Of a DNA stretch of 21,555 nucleotides, positions 8,183-13,928 are shown piece by piece; within the stretch, counting starts at the first letter, position 1, and each line of letters begins with the position of its first letter. The stretch comes from a virus, in IMG/VR virus record IMGVR_UViG_3300032315_000108, positions 1 through 21,555 of that record; one strand, written 5' to 3'. The position numbers and the translations under genes are program-made. Below the pieces are notes generated by a model. The model had not been told where the DNA came from and searched no databases. It worked only from the letters and a program-made list of their open reading frames with translations.

Positions 8183-8817
8183 TATGAGTCAATCGCTATG
8201 GCTTGACGGTCAGCAAGCCGTCGCTTATCTTCTTCCTTCAAGGTGCTGATGATTTGCGTGTACTGTGCTTGCCACATTTGTAAACGCTCGTCGTTCTTGA
8301 GGAAAGGCATTGCTTGCAACAAAGTTCCATACAGCATGGCTTGCGGCGCATATTGTGTGAACCAATTGGTTTGGTTGGTTGAATCCAAGGGCTGGACGCG
8401 CTCGTAGTACACGGTCTCGACGCTGTAGGCAACGTCAGGCGTGGGAGCTATTAACCAGTGTGTGTAATCGTAGTCACCGTAAAACTTTGGCTGATCAGTG
8501 GCTGTGGTGCTAGGCCAATACTCCCGCAGATATTCGTACTTGCGCAAAAACAATGGGGTGCGCTCACCATCAACAATCATGGTCATCGAAACGGTTTTGT
8601 GCCAACGCGCAGGCTTTGGAACAATCGACTGGGTTGCAACCAGCGAAAAATTGCCTACGTTAATGTTGCCCAAAAACTTCATGTCAGCGGCAAGCACCTG
8701 CTCAGCCAACATGATAAAGGTGGGAATATAGGCAATAGTTTGAGCGTCAGTGCGCTCTAAATACGCCTCGACGCTGGTGACTAGGTTGTCGTATGTTTGG
8801 GCAACTGCGGTTGTCAT
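8182..8817 (-). CDS. Head-tail adaptor protein, SU10/P22 gp4-like
   Basis: A 211-residue protein. The N-terminal pattern (YDNLVTSVEAYLERTD, then IPTFIMLAEQVLAADMK) matches what I know of the phage adaptor family found in SU10-like podoviruses and related to P22 gp4. The family binds the portal and carries the nozzle. The middle has the beta segment TVSMTMIVDGERTPLFLRKYEYLREYWP, and the C-terminal half has a helix with PQAMLYGTLLQAMPFLKNDERLQMWQAQY. Length fits the family. It starts a new block after a hairpin at 8842-8858, with the purine-rich stretch CAGGGA directly in front of the ATG. It is followed without a gap by the fibre-like gene and the nozzle gene. Confidence 0.85.
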   Translation of the reverse strand: MTTAVAQTYDNLVTSVEAYLERTDAQTIAYIPTFIMLAEQVLAADMKFLGNINVGNFSLVATQSIVPKPARWHKTVSMTMIVDGERTPLFLRKYEYLREYWPSTTATDQPKFYGDYDYTHWLIAPTPDVAYSVETVYYERVQPLDSTNQTNWFTQYAPQAMLYGTLLQAMPFLKNDERLQMWQAQYTQIISTLKEEDKRRLADRQAIAIDS

Positions 8818-8841
8818 TCCCTGCTACCTTTCATGGAGAAA

Positions 8842-8858
8842 GCCCCCAAATTGGGGGC
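8842..8858 (-). terminator. Putative Rho-independent terminator after the lysis cassette
   Basis: A perfect inverted repeat (GCCCCC, 5-base AT loop, GGGGGC) sits in the only sizeable gap of this region, between the endolysin stop (8880) and the adaptor start (8817). On the minus strand it is followed by TTTCTC, a short U tract; on the plus strand by ATTTT. The geometry suits an attenuating terminator that separates lysis from the connector genes. The weak U tract suggests partial read-through. Confidence 0.6.
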
Positions 8859-8879
8859 ATTTTAAACGTCTAAGGGGAT

Positions 8880-9308
8880 TTAAGCAAACTGTCTTGTGCC
8901 CTGTTTGTCGATGATCAAGGCCATTTGGCGTGGCTCGTTGTCGTCTTCGTTGGGAATTGAAATATGAGTCCAGCGGTCAAACTCGCGGATGACTTGATCG
9001 TATTTCAATTCAGCGTTAATGATGGCGGTCACCACCTCGTTTGGAGTCATGCCCTTGACGCGAAAATCGCAGGCTGTCCCACGCCTATGTTGTGATCGGT
9101 CACTTGAACCCACTGCTTTGTTAACTTCCGCGCTACGAAATGCAGAGTTCACGTGAATTTCTTTGCCGCCCAAAACCTCGCGAACTTCTTCCATGAAGTT
9201 GGCTAAGCGCACCAAGTTGGCTAATTCAGCCTCGTTGGGGGTGTTGTCAAACTCTCTGTGGTCAGTGTGCGTAAGTTCGTCTAGAGTGAAATGTTCGGAT
9301 AAGTTCAT
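8880..9308 (-). CDS. Endolysin, peptidase M15A-type (D-Ala-D-Ala/L-Ala-D-Glu peptidase)
   Basis: A 142-residue zinc peptidase of the M15 family, which cuts peptide cross-links of the host cell wall at lysis. The fold signature is complete: SAFRSAEVN (residues about 55-63), the zinc-binding pair H74 and D81 within SQHRRGTACDF, and the third ligand H115 in WTHIS. The N-terminal SEHFTLDELTHTD is typical of phage M15A enzymes. There is no signal peptide, so it would depend on a holin for export, and holin and spanin candidates lie directly upstream. The ATG at 9308 overlaps the previous stop as ATGA and has AAGGAG a few bases ahead of it. The size matches the single-domain endolysins of phages of Gram-negative bacteria. 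Confidence 0.92.
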   Translation of the reverse strand: MNLSEHFTLDELTHTDHREFDNTPNEAELANLVRLANFMEEVREVLGGKEIHVNSAFRSAEVNKAVGSSDRSQHRRGTACDFRVKGMTPNEVVTAIINAELKYDQVIREFDRWTHISIPNEDDNEPRQMALIIDKQGTRQFA

Positions 9309-9793
9309 GGTTTACTCCTTTGGTTCATGGTTTGGAAGGCGGCGTTGTAGGCGTCGATGCAGGCGTTAAGCTGTCGCGTGTTGGCGTCTCCTTGATCGGT
9401 GATGCTGACAATTCGTTGAGCAAACGCTGGGTCAAGTTCGGCGTTTGCTTGAACGCTATCTCCGCTGGTAGCGGGGGCATCATCGGTGGCTGGTACGGGG
9501 CACTCGGGGGCTTTGATAGGAACCCGCAACCGCAGAGCGCCACTGGCAATAGCCAAGTCACGTTTGGCAATTTCAATTTTTGCATTGTTGTTGACCTTTA
9601 CAAGTTGGTTTGCAGTTGTCGTAACAGCAGACACAAGCGCCTGCTCTTTTTGTCTCGCTTCATCATTGAGTTTGGCAATTTCCAGTTGCTGGCGCTCACG
9701 CTCAGCATCTTCGCCTTTTGTGTATGAGAACGCGCCAAGGCTCAAAAAAGCGCAAATCAGGGTAAGTATTACCCAAGGGTTTAACAAGCTCAT
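9305..9793 (-). CDS. Rz: i-spanin (Rz-like inner-membrane spanin subunit)
   Basis: A 162-residue protein with one N-terminal membrane segment (about residues 7-24) followed by a KGEDAERERQQ linker and a coiled coil (about 28-80) rich in Ala, Glu, Lys and Gln. A Pro-containing linker and a C-terminal helix follow. This is the layout of Rz-type i-spanins, which sit in the inner membrane and pair with a lipoprotein o-spanin to fuse the two membranes at the last step of lysis. The assignment is strengthened by a proline-rich lipoprotein frame nested inside it (9325-9585), the classical Rz/Rz1 arrangement. The ATG overlaps the preceding holin-like gene by four bases (ATGA) and the stop overlaps the endolysin start in the same way. 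Confidence 0.85.
   Translation of the reverse strand: MSLLNPWVILTLICAFLSLGAFSYTKGEDAERERQQLEIAKLNDEARQKEQALVSAVTTTANQLVKVNNNAKIEIAKRDLAIASGALRLRVPIKAPECPVPATDDAPATSGDSVQANAELDPAFAQRIVSITDQGDANTRQLNACIDAYNAAFQTMNQRSKP
9325..9585 (-). CDS. Rz1: o-spanin (Rz1-like outer-membrane lipoprotein) nested inside Rz
   Basis: An 86-residue frame lying wholly inside the i-spanin gene in another frame. It starts at an ATG (9585) with AAAGG about 9 bases upstream. The N-terminus is a short lipoprotein signal (MQKLKLPNVTWLLPVALCGC) with cysteine 20 preceded by L-C-G, so residue 20 is the likely lipidated cysteine. The mature part is strikingly proline-rich (PPSAPYQPPMMPPLP near its start, TTPPSKP at the end), as Rz1 proteins are. 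The nested lipoprotein plus the proline content is hard to explain as a chance shadow. The -2 cysteine in the lipobox is unusual; cysteine 18 is a weaker alternative. Confidence 0.82.
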   Translation of the reverse strand: MQKLKLPNVTWLLPVALCGCGFLSKPPSAPYQPPMMPPLPAEIAFKQTPNLTQRLLNELSASPIKETPTRDSLTPASTPTTPPSKP

Positions 9794-10104
9794 GGTGTGT
9801 CGTTGTCGTTAGCTTCAGCCTTGGCTACAGCGTTAGCCACCGCCTTGATTCCTGAGCGTCCAGCAACGCCGCCAAGCACCCCTGTGATGAAAACCATTAT
9901 GGTTGAGATCTGTTGGGTATATACGCGGTCTATAGCCGCCATTTGCCCATTCATGGGCTGTTGGACGAACGTGACCGAGTAGAGAAACATAGCCATTGCG
10001 CCGAGCAGGATGCTGACAAGCACCACAATAACGAACGCCCAAACCCGAACCTCAATCTCTTCTGCGGTCAGGCGGTTATTAAGTTTGTATCCAACGGTAG
10101 GCAT
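9790..10104 (-). CDS. Holin-like membrane protein
   Basis: A 104-residue protein with two predicted membrane segments (about 22-44 and 66-82) separated by the polar loop FVQQPMNGQMAAIDRVYTQQ, and a charged, Ala-rich C-terminal tail. Size, two segments, charged tail and position just before spanin and endolysin fit a class II-type holin, which would release the endolysin through the inner membrane. The sequence resembles small membrane proteins common in lysis cassettes of uncultured phages. No biochemical motif can prove holin activity, and other small membrane proteins in this cassette are competitors for the role. The start overlaps the preceding stop as TAATG (10102-10106). Confidence 0.7.
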   Translation of the reverse strand: MPTVGYKLNNRLTAEEIEVRVWAFVIVVLVSILLGAMAMFLYSVTFVQQPMNGQMAAIDRVYTQQISTIMVFITGVLGGVAGRSGIKAVANAVAKAEANDNDTP

Positions 10105-10289
10105 TATTTTGTCTCCTGTGCAGGTTTGATGAGCATATCAGGGCATGTGCCTGTTGCGGTGCAAAGAGGGGTCTTGCACTCGGCTATTTCCCAGTTCTTA
10201 GGATTTTGGCAGGGATAACGAAACTGATCCTCGCATCCAGTCAGCAAGACTAAGAAGAGTGACAGTATCCAAATTTCATACAGGTTCAT
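10104..10289 (-). CDS. Small cysteine-containing lipoprotein, candidate second o-spanin
   Basis: I choose the ATG at 10289, which has AGGA about 6 bases upstream; an in-frame TTG at 10313 lacks such support. The 61-residue product begins with a signal peptide ending in the textbook lipobox LLTGC (lipidated Cys19). The mature part of about 42 residues has four more cysteines (YPC, AEC, PLC, GTC), suggesting disulfides in the periplasm. Its start lies inside the end of the preceding coiled-coil membrane protein gene (14-base overlap), an arrangement like overlapping Rz/Rz1 pairs. It is not proline-rich as Rz1 is. It may be a second outer-membrane lysis protein or a superinfection or surface-exclusion lipoprotein; the sequence does not decide. 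Confidence 0.75.
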   Translation of the reverse strand: MNLYEIWILSLFLVLLTGCEDQFRYPCQNPKNWEIAECKTPLCTATGTCPDMLIKPAQETK

Positions 10290-10569
10290 CTTTGTCCTTT
10301 TGCTTTTTTTCAATTTGCCGCCTAAGCTTTTCCATTTTTTGAATTTGTACTTCGGCTTCTTTTTTTGTTTGCACCACGTCCATATACAGGATGCCGAGAA
10401 GAGGAAGCAACAAAACCACGAGCAAACACGCCGCCAGCCACCCCATCACTAACTCCCAATCCTGCTCAAGAGGCTCAGGAGTAACCACAGATACAGGAGG
10501 AATAGCAAAGTCGCTAGTAGGTATGCTTGCCTTTCGTTTGAAAGGCGCTCCTTTTCCTTGCGTAGCCAT
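10276..10569 (-). CDS. Small membrane protein with short coiled coil
   Basis: A 97-residue protein with a basic, Pro-containing N-terminus (1-40), one strong membrane segment (about 42-64, GWLAACLLVVLLLPLLGILY) and a charged helix to the end with a heptad-like pattern (QTKKEAEVQIQKMEKLRRQIEKK). The first 40 codons overlap the 3' end of the preceding gene by 121 bases in a different frame. I accept both genes because each has a coherent membrane segment and looks like small proteins of related lysis cassettes. The layout (membrane anchor, coiled coil, then an overlapping lipoprotein gene) recalls an i-spanin, but the anchor is central rather than N-terminal. Function is unknown. Confidence 0.65.
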   Translation of the reverse strand: MATQGKGAPFKRKASIPTSDFAIPPVSVVTPEPLEQDWELVMGWLAACLLVVLLLPLLGILYMDVVQTKKEAEVQIQKMEKLRRQIEKKQKDKDEPV

Positions 10570-11119
10570 GATTGTTCATCCCGCTTCTTTCTTGCTTTCT
10601 CCTGCTCTGCTTTAATGATGTCCCGAGTTGCAAATGTACGACTGTACAGAGCCCCCATCTCTGCTGGGGCACCGTATACCATCGCCTCTCTTATTTCTCG
10701 CTCCAAAGCCGCCATCTGATCTTGAGCCATGATCCGCTTGAGGGCGGCTTCCATCAAATTTGCGTCAGGGTCGTAGACGTTTTTGCTCTTCTCTTCTTCT
10801 TCCCTGATATGCGTTGCCAACTGATCCTGAAGCTTAAAGAACGTTGAAAGCTGAGTCACAATCCCCGATAAAACCTCTGTCTCATTTACGGCTACGTAAG
10901 TTTCCTTTTTTCGCGCCGCTTGCGCCACAGGCTTTTCTTTGGCTCCGAAGAGCTTCGCCCAAAAGGATCTGACCTGATTGGCAGTATCAACAGCTTCTTC
11001 AACAGTGGACTTAACCTCCATGAAAGATTCTTTGGCTTGCTTGAACAAAGCGGCTCCCTCTTGGATTGCAGAGACACAGGCTCGTGCGGCAAAGAGGATG
11101 GTAAGCGGGTCGATTTCAT
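10449..11119 (-). CDS. C-terminally anchored membrane protein of the lysis region, frame broken by one base at its start
   Basis: The body (about 220 residues) is a clear coding frame. It has a start region IDPLTILFAARACVSAIQ, typical of a phage protein group that begins M-x-I-D-P-L-T, then a long helical, charged region (for example HIREEEEKSKN and KARKKRDEQSWLRKEKERL), and a terminal membrane segment (AYLLATLLFLLYLWLLLSLL). The expected ATG (11117-11119) overlaps the previous stop as ATGA, but lies in another frame. The bases read ATGAAATCGACC, and one extra A would give M-K-I-D-P-L-T. The uninterrupted frame can only start at a TTG at 11165 with no ribosome site, 50 bases inside the previous gene. 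I therefore annotate from 11119 as a probable one-base deletion (real or a sequencing error). Function is unknown. Confidence 0.62.
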
Positions 11120-11310
11120 AGCCCCAAGAGCTTCTTGAAGAATTCGCCCGCCACGCCGGGGCCAAACAGCACGCAGATAATCACCGCGTACAACAGATAC
11201 TCAATCTTGGACATACGCTTGTCGCCATCCCGCAAAGAGCGGTCAATACTGTTGTATCGCTCTGTGCAGACGGCTTCGTGTACAGCCAATTTGGTATCAA
11301 CGTTTTCCAT
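11116..11310 (-). CDS. Small XhlA-like membrane protein
   Basis: I choose the ATG at 11310; an upstream in-frame TTG at 11319 adds only three residues. The 64-residue protein has an N-terminal helix with VHEAVCTERYNSIDRSL, then a basic DGDKRMSKIEYLL, then a single C-terminal membrane segment (about 40-55, YAVIICVLFGPGV) and the basic end FFKKLLGL. A helical N-terminus with one C-terminal anchor is the plan of XhlA/hemolysin-like proteins that work with holins, and similar small proteins are common in phage lysis cassettes. The start lies just after the stop of the 57-residue gene, so translation is probably coupled. Its stop overlaps the next ATG (ATGA at 11116-11119). Confidence 0.7.
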   Translation of the reverse strand: MENVDTKLAVHEAVCTERYNSIDRSLRDGDKRMSKIEYLLYAVIICVLFGPGVAGEFFKKLLGL

Positions 11311-11315
11311 ACCAC

Positions 11316-11489
11316 TCAAGCATCAATTTGATCTTCAGGCGCTGAGGTTGCTTTTTTTTCTTCTTGCTGGACATCTACAGCCTTCTGTATCTGCGCCATC
11401 AAATTAAAAACTTCTTGATACGGTCTTGTGCCCAAATATCCAACAATTTGATTTGCTGTTTCTAAGGTGAACCAAACTTTTTCTACCAT
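11316..11489 (-). CDS. 57-residue protein of unknown function at the head of the lysis cassette
   Basis: This short frame starts at an ATG (11489) with a good ribosome site (AAAGGA, about 6 bases upstream) and ends at 11316, just before the XhlA-like start. The product begins MVEKVWFTLETANQIVGYLG and continues TRPYQEVFNLMAQIQKAVDV, then a charged tail. It is soluble and helical, with a possible turn at G-Y-L-G-T-R-P. The pattern of an N-terminal strand, a helix, GYLGTRPYxEV and a long helix is one I associate with small hypothetical phage proteins. I know no function. The ribosome site and snug fit in the gene order are the main support. Confidence 0.68.
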   Translation of the reverse strand: MVEKVWFTLETANQIVGYLGTRPYQEVFNLMAQIQKAVDVQQEEKKATSAPEDQIDA

Positions 11490-11529
11490 TTTTGTTCCTT
11501 TAAGTTAAAAGATTTTTTGGATCTATATC

Positions 11530-11970
11530 TTAATACGCCCAACGGGTTTTCGGTTGTGGCGGCTCAATCATCTTGGCAATTTCTTCTGCGTAATATTGCA
11601 TGCCAAACTTACCATCAACGCGCACATCGTAATTTTGTGGGGGCACAAATAGCTTGTTTGTATCCTCAAACCGACCCTCTTTGATGCGGTCTACCCAAAC
11701 AATAAAGTGAGCGCCAAAAGCTTCCCGTGTTTCAGGGGTAGGACAAACAAAATCAGCAATTACATTGGCGCCGTATCTAGATGCTATGTCGCACATCACG
11801 CCCATGCGCCTTGCATGTTCCAACCTGTCAGCTACGCTAAAGCCAAGGTCTTTGTTAATTTCTTTTCGCACCTCATCGGCATTAAAGTGAACGCACTGTA
11901 GCTCCCTTGCCAAAGCGGTAGCGAGGGTGGTCTTGCCAGCGCCGGGCAAGCCCATGATCAAGATTTTCAT
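11530..11970 (-). CDS. cysC-like: Adenylyl-sulfate (APS) kinase-like protein
   Basis: A 146-residue P-loop kinase resembling APS kinase (CysC), which phosphorylates adenylyl sulfate to PAPS, the universal sulfate donor. Visible motifs are Walker A GLPGAGKTT (residues 7-15, K13), N30-A-D-E-V-R35 where CysC has DGDxxR, DLGFSVADR (41-49) with HARR after it, matching the CysC LGFSxxDRxxNxRR block, and a strand with C-P-T-P-E-T-R (76-82) at the SPxxxxR position. It is shorter than bacterial CysC (about 200), mainly at the C-terminus. The ATG overlaps the sulfotransferase stop by four bases (ATGA, 11967-11970), so the two are probably translated together, supplying PAPS to the transferase. A related nucleotide or polynucleotide kinase is the main alternative. 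Confidence 0.8.
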   Translation of the reverse strand: MKILIMGLPGAGKTTLATALARELQCVHFNADEVRKEINKDLGFSVADRLEHARRMGVMCDIASRYGANVIADFVCPTPETREAFGAHFIVWVDRIKEGRFEDTNKLFVPPQNYDVRVDGKFGMQYYAEEIAKMIEPPQPKTRWAY

Positions 11971-12791
11971 CCCTTGACCTTGTACAGTGGCTTGACCTCA
12001 AAGTTTGGTGCTGGTGTTCGCCAAAAGTCTGTGTCTTTGCCATACTTCTCCCACACCGACTTAGGCAGGATGGTAGGGCGCTCCTGCCATGTAACTTCCT
12101 TGCGTACCGTGTGCAGACTTTTCATGTTTATGGCTTTGTCGTACGTCTCGTTCTCATACTCAACATTTTTAAAGTCATGGTCAAAGTATTGTTTGCCAAT
12201 GAACTGATACAACTCACGCATCACGCTCTCAGGCTTTTTGCACAAAGACTCGTACTCAACCAACATAATCATGTCAGGGTTTAACAGCAAGCCCTCTTCT
12301 AAGAAATAGTAGGGCTTGATTACTTGACCCTCTTTCTTCACATCCATCAGGGCATCGCATCGTGTTGTCACAGTTTGATTTGCTTCGTGATCTGTTAAAG
12401 ATGCGCCATACAAAGAATTCTTAGCGGCAATACGCTCAAAACTGTCCAGTATCCAAGGCAAATCACGCACACAACAAATGATCTTGGTCTGTGGGTAAAG
12501 ATCTTTAAGGAGTGATGTCTTGGCAGTCCAGCCCCTGCTAGTGTCAAAGACTGTGTTTTGAGTGATTGTTTTGTAGTAAGCCTCAAACACGTCTTTCAAT
12601 ATTTGTTTGCGTCTGCCTTCATCTATCAGGTGATTGCTCTCGCTTCGCGTAATGACTTCAATGGTTGCTGTAACCAAGTTGCTCACAGGAGATGAGATGT
12701 CTGCGTAGAACTCAGGGTTCTGACGCAAGATAGCCGAGAGCAGGGTTGAACCTGACCTTGGCAAACCGCTGATGAAGAAAAACTCTTTCAT
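11967..12791 (-). CDS. PAPS-dependent sulfotransferase
   Basis: A 274-residue sulfotransferase-family protein, which transfers sulfate from PAPS to a hydroxyl or amine on a carbohydrate, tyrosine or small molecule. The 5'-phosphosulfate loop is clear at residues 9-18 (GLPRSGSTLL), resembling tyrosylprotein and Sulfotransfer_3-type enzymes. The 3'-phosphate site is likely at ICCVRDLPWILDSFERI (105-121), with R109 and S117. A late VEYESLCKKPESVMRELYQFIG (178-199) matches the usual conserved YExLxxxP helix. There is no signal peptide, so it acts in the cytoplasm. The gene overlaps the preceding one by four bases and the APS-kinase-like gene by four bases. The substrate is not visible; the adjacent fibre and lectin-like genes make virion glycans or host surface sugars reasonable guesses. 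Confidence 0.88.
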   Translation of the reverse strand: MKEFFFISGLPRSGSTLLSAILRQNPEFYADISSPVSNLVTATIEVITRSESNHLIDEGRRKQILKDVFEAYYKTITQNTVFDTSRGWTAKTSLLKDLYPQTKIICCVRDLPWILDSFERIAAKNSLYGASLTDHEANQTVTTRCDALMDVKKEGQVIKPYYFLEEGLLLNPDMIMLVEYESLCKKPESVMRELYQFIGKQYFDHDFKNVEYENETYDKAINMKSLHTVRKEVTWQERPTILPKSVWEKYGKDTDFWRTPAPNFEVKPLYKVKG

Positions 12792-13213
12792 TCCTTTGGA
12801 ATCCAGTTGAGAGTAGCTTCATCCCACTGGTATGCGACATTGCCGCCGTTCATAATTGCATCTGCTGGTCTTGCTACTGGTGCCGCCCAAGTCATTGTGT
12901 CCAAGTATCCAATCCATGATGGGTAAGGTCTACGCGCCTCAAGCTCTGCGGCTTTGGCGGCGGTGAACTCTGCTTCGGTTAACACCTGTAACACACCAGC
13001 AATGGTGGTGTCAGCATCATCATCGCAAGTGCCGTAATATTTTGGCGCTCTGAGGTATGTGCCATCTGATGCCAGTTCAACAGGCCATGAGGACTGGTCA
13101 AACCAAGTGACTTGCAAGCCTTTGACAGCAGGCATTGATGGCCCAGTGCGTTGTGGCGCAACAGTACAGGGGATTTTTGTTACAGCGTCTACTTCTGTTA
13201 CGCAAATGTACAT
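12788..13213 (-). CDS. Conserved-looking phage protein in the tail fibre region
   Basis: A 141-residue protein with a purine-rich site in front of its ATG (13213), starting MYICVTEVDAVTKIPCTVAP. It contains TYLRAPKYYGTCDDDADTTI in the middle and ends with AYQWDEATLNWIPK. I recognise this pattern from uncultured phages, where such proteins follow fibre genes. The closing YxWDExxxxW resembles the ends of some fibre-assembly (chaperone) proteins, so a fibre assembly role is plausible but unproven. Three cysteines, no membrane segment. It overlaps the sulfotransferase start by four bases, so it shares translation with the sulfation genes. Confidence 0.72.
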   Translation of the reverse strand: MYICVTEVDAVTKIPCTVAPQRTGPSMPAVKGLQVTWFDQSSWPVELASDGTYLRAPKYYGTCDDDADTTIAGVLQVLTEAEFTAAKAAELEARRPYPSWIGYLDTMTWAAPVARPADAIMNGGNVAYQWDEATLNWIPKE

Positions 13214-13231
13214 TGTTATGCTCCTTTAAAA

Positions 13232-13882
13232 TTAAACTGGAATACGGCGAATAGCACGAACACGCTCTGAACTGTTTTTAACAACAGAGTACCAAGCGCT
13301 GTTAGTAAAATATTGTGCCCGTGCGTTTGTGGCAGTAAGCTCAGTACTACTCCAATAAACGGCTGTATTGAACGCCTCTGCGCCGCCTGCTTGAAAATTT
13401 GTTACTGAGGTTTGCGCAGGTACAAATTGTGTGTAAGCAGTGGCACGAGGTGGGATGGCATTAGGGTTAATGCCCGAAGTTACAAATGTGTTGTTCAGAG
13501 CAGTAGACGGCTTTAAGTTGAAATAAAAAACATCCAACTCGTTTTGTGCGGGCATATACCAGTCTGTTTGACCACCTGTAGATAAGTCATTACAAAAGTG
13601 AGCCGCTGGATAAACAGTAGCGTTACCATCAGCCACCATATCTGCTGTGTTTTGTGGGCCATCTATATCACTATCAGCGCCAGTAGTGGCTGTAGCCGCG
13701 TTTTTATATTGCCTAGTCCCAGTGTCAGAGGTTGATTTTGGGCCAATAATAAGATAATGTGTTGCCACACCACTAACGCCAATTTGACCACCGTAATACC
13801 CGCCACCAAATGCCTCACCAATAACTGTTGGCACACTTGGAGCCGAGGTAGCCCCAGCAAGTGCAAGAACAATTCCGCTCAT
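13232..13882 (-). CDS. DUF1566/Lcl-type (C-type-lectin-like) adhesin, copy 2
   Basis: A 216-residue protein starting MSGIVLALAG, with AAGAAGGGTGG just ahead of the ATG. The core carries hallmarks of the DUF1566/Lcl C-terminal domain: LSTGGQTDWYMPAQNELDVFY, then VYWSSTELTATNARAQYF, then a final VRAIRRI. Such domains adopt a C-type-lectin-like fold and act as ligand-binding ends of phage fibres and bacterial adhesins. The N-terminal GEAFGGGYYGGQIG followed by THYLIIGPK probably forms the connecting strands. It is a tandem paralogue of the gene just before it, differing mostly in the loops and in the segment before VRAIRR. It may be a virion adhesin. The same kind of protein is a known target of diversity-generating retroelements. 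Confidence 0.82.
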   Translation of the reverse strand: MSGIVLALAGATSAPSVPTVIGEAFGGGYYGGQIGVSGVATHYLIIGPKSTSDTGTRQYKNAATATTGADSDIDGPQNTADMVADGNATVYPAAHFCNDLSTGGQTDWYMPAQNELDVFYFNLKPSTALNNTFVTSGINPNAIPPRATAYTQFVPAQTSVTNFQAGGAEAFNTAVYWSSTELTATNARAQYFTNSAWYSVVKNSSERVRAIRRIPV

Positions 13883-13928
13883 AAAACCACCCTTCTTGCT
13901 TTGACCATTAAATTAAACATAATTTTTC

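Noticed and set aside
9833-10042. Alternate minus-strand frame inside the holin-like gene, considered as a nested gene
   Set aside because: His/Arg/Gly-rich with no membrane segment or lipobox and no ribosome site, unlike the nested Rz1 candidate.
10892-11119. 75-codon minus-strand frame starting MKSTRLPSS at the ATGA junction
   Set aside because: The start signal is right, but the product has no sensible composition and the other frame carries the conserved IDPLT protein. I explain the pair by a one-base deletion.
11490-11529. AT-rich gap after the APS-kinase-like gene, checked as a promoter
   Set aside because: TATAGAT- and TTAACTT-like stretches occur, but no spaced promoter pair is recognisable, and tight gene packing suggests read-through.
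13883-13928. AT-rich gap between the lectin-like genes, checked as a promoter or terminator
   Set aside because: No hairpin and no convincing -10/-35 pair; it contains only the ribosome site of the next gene.
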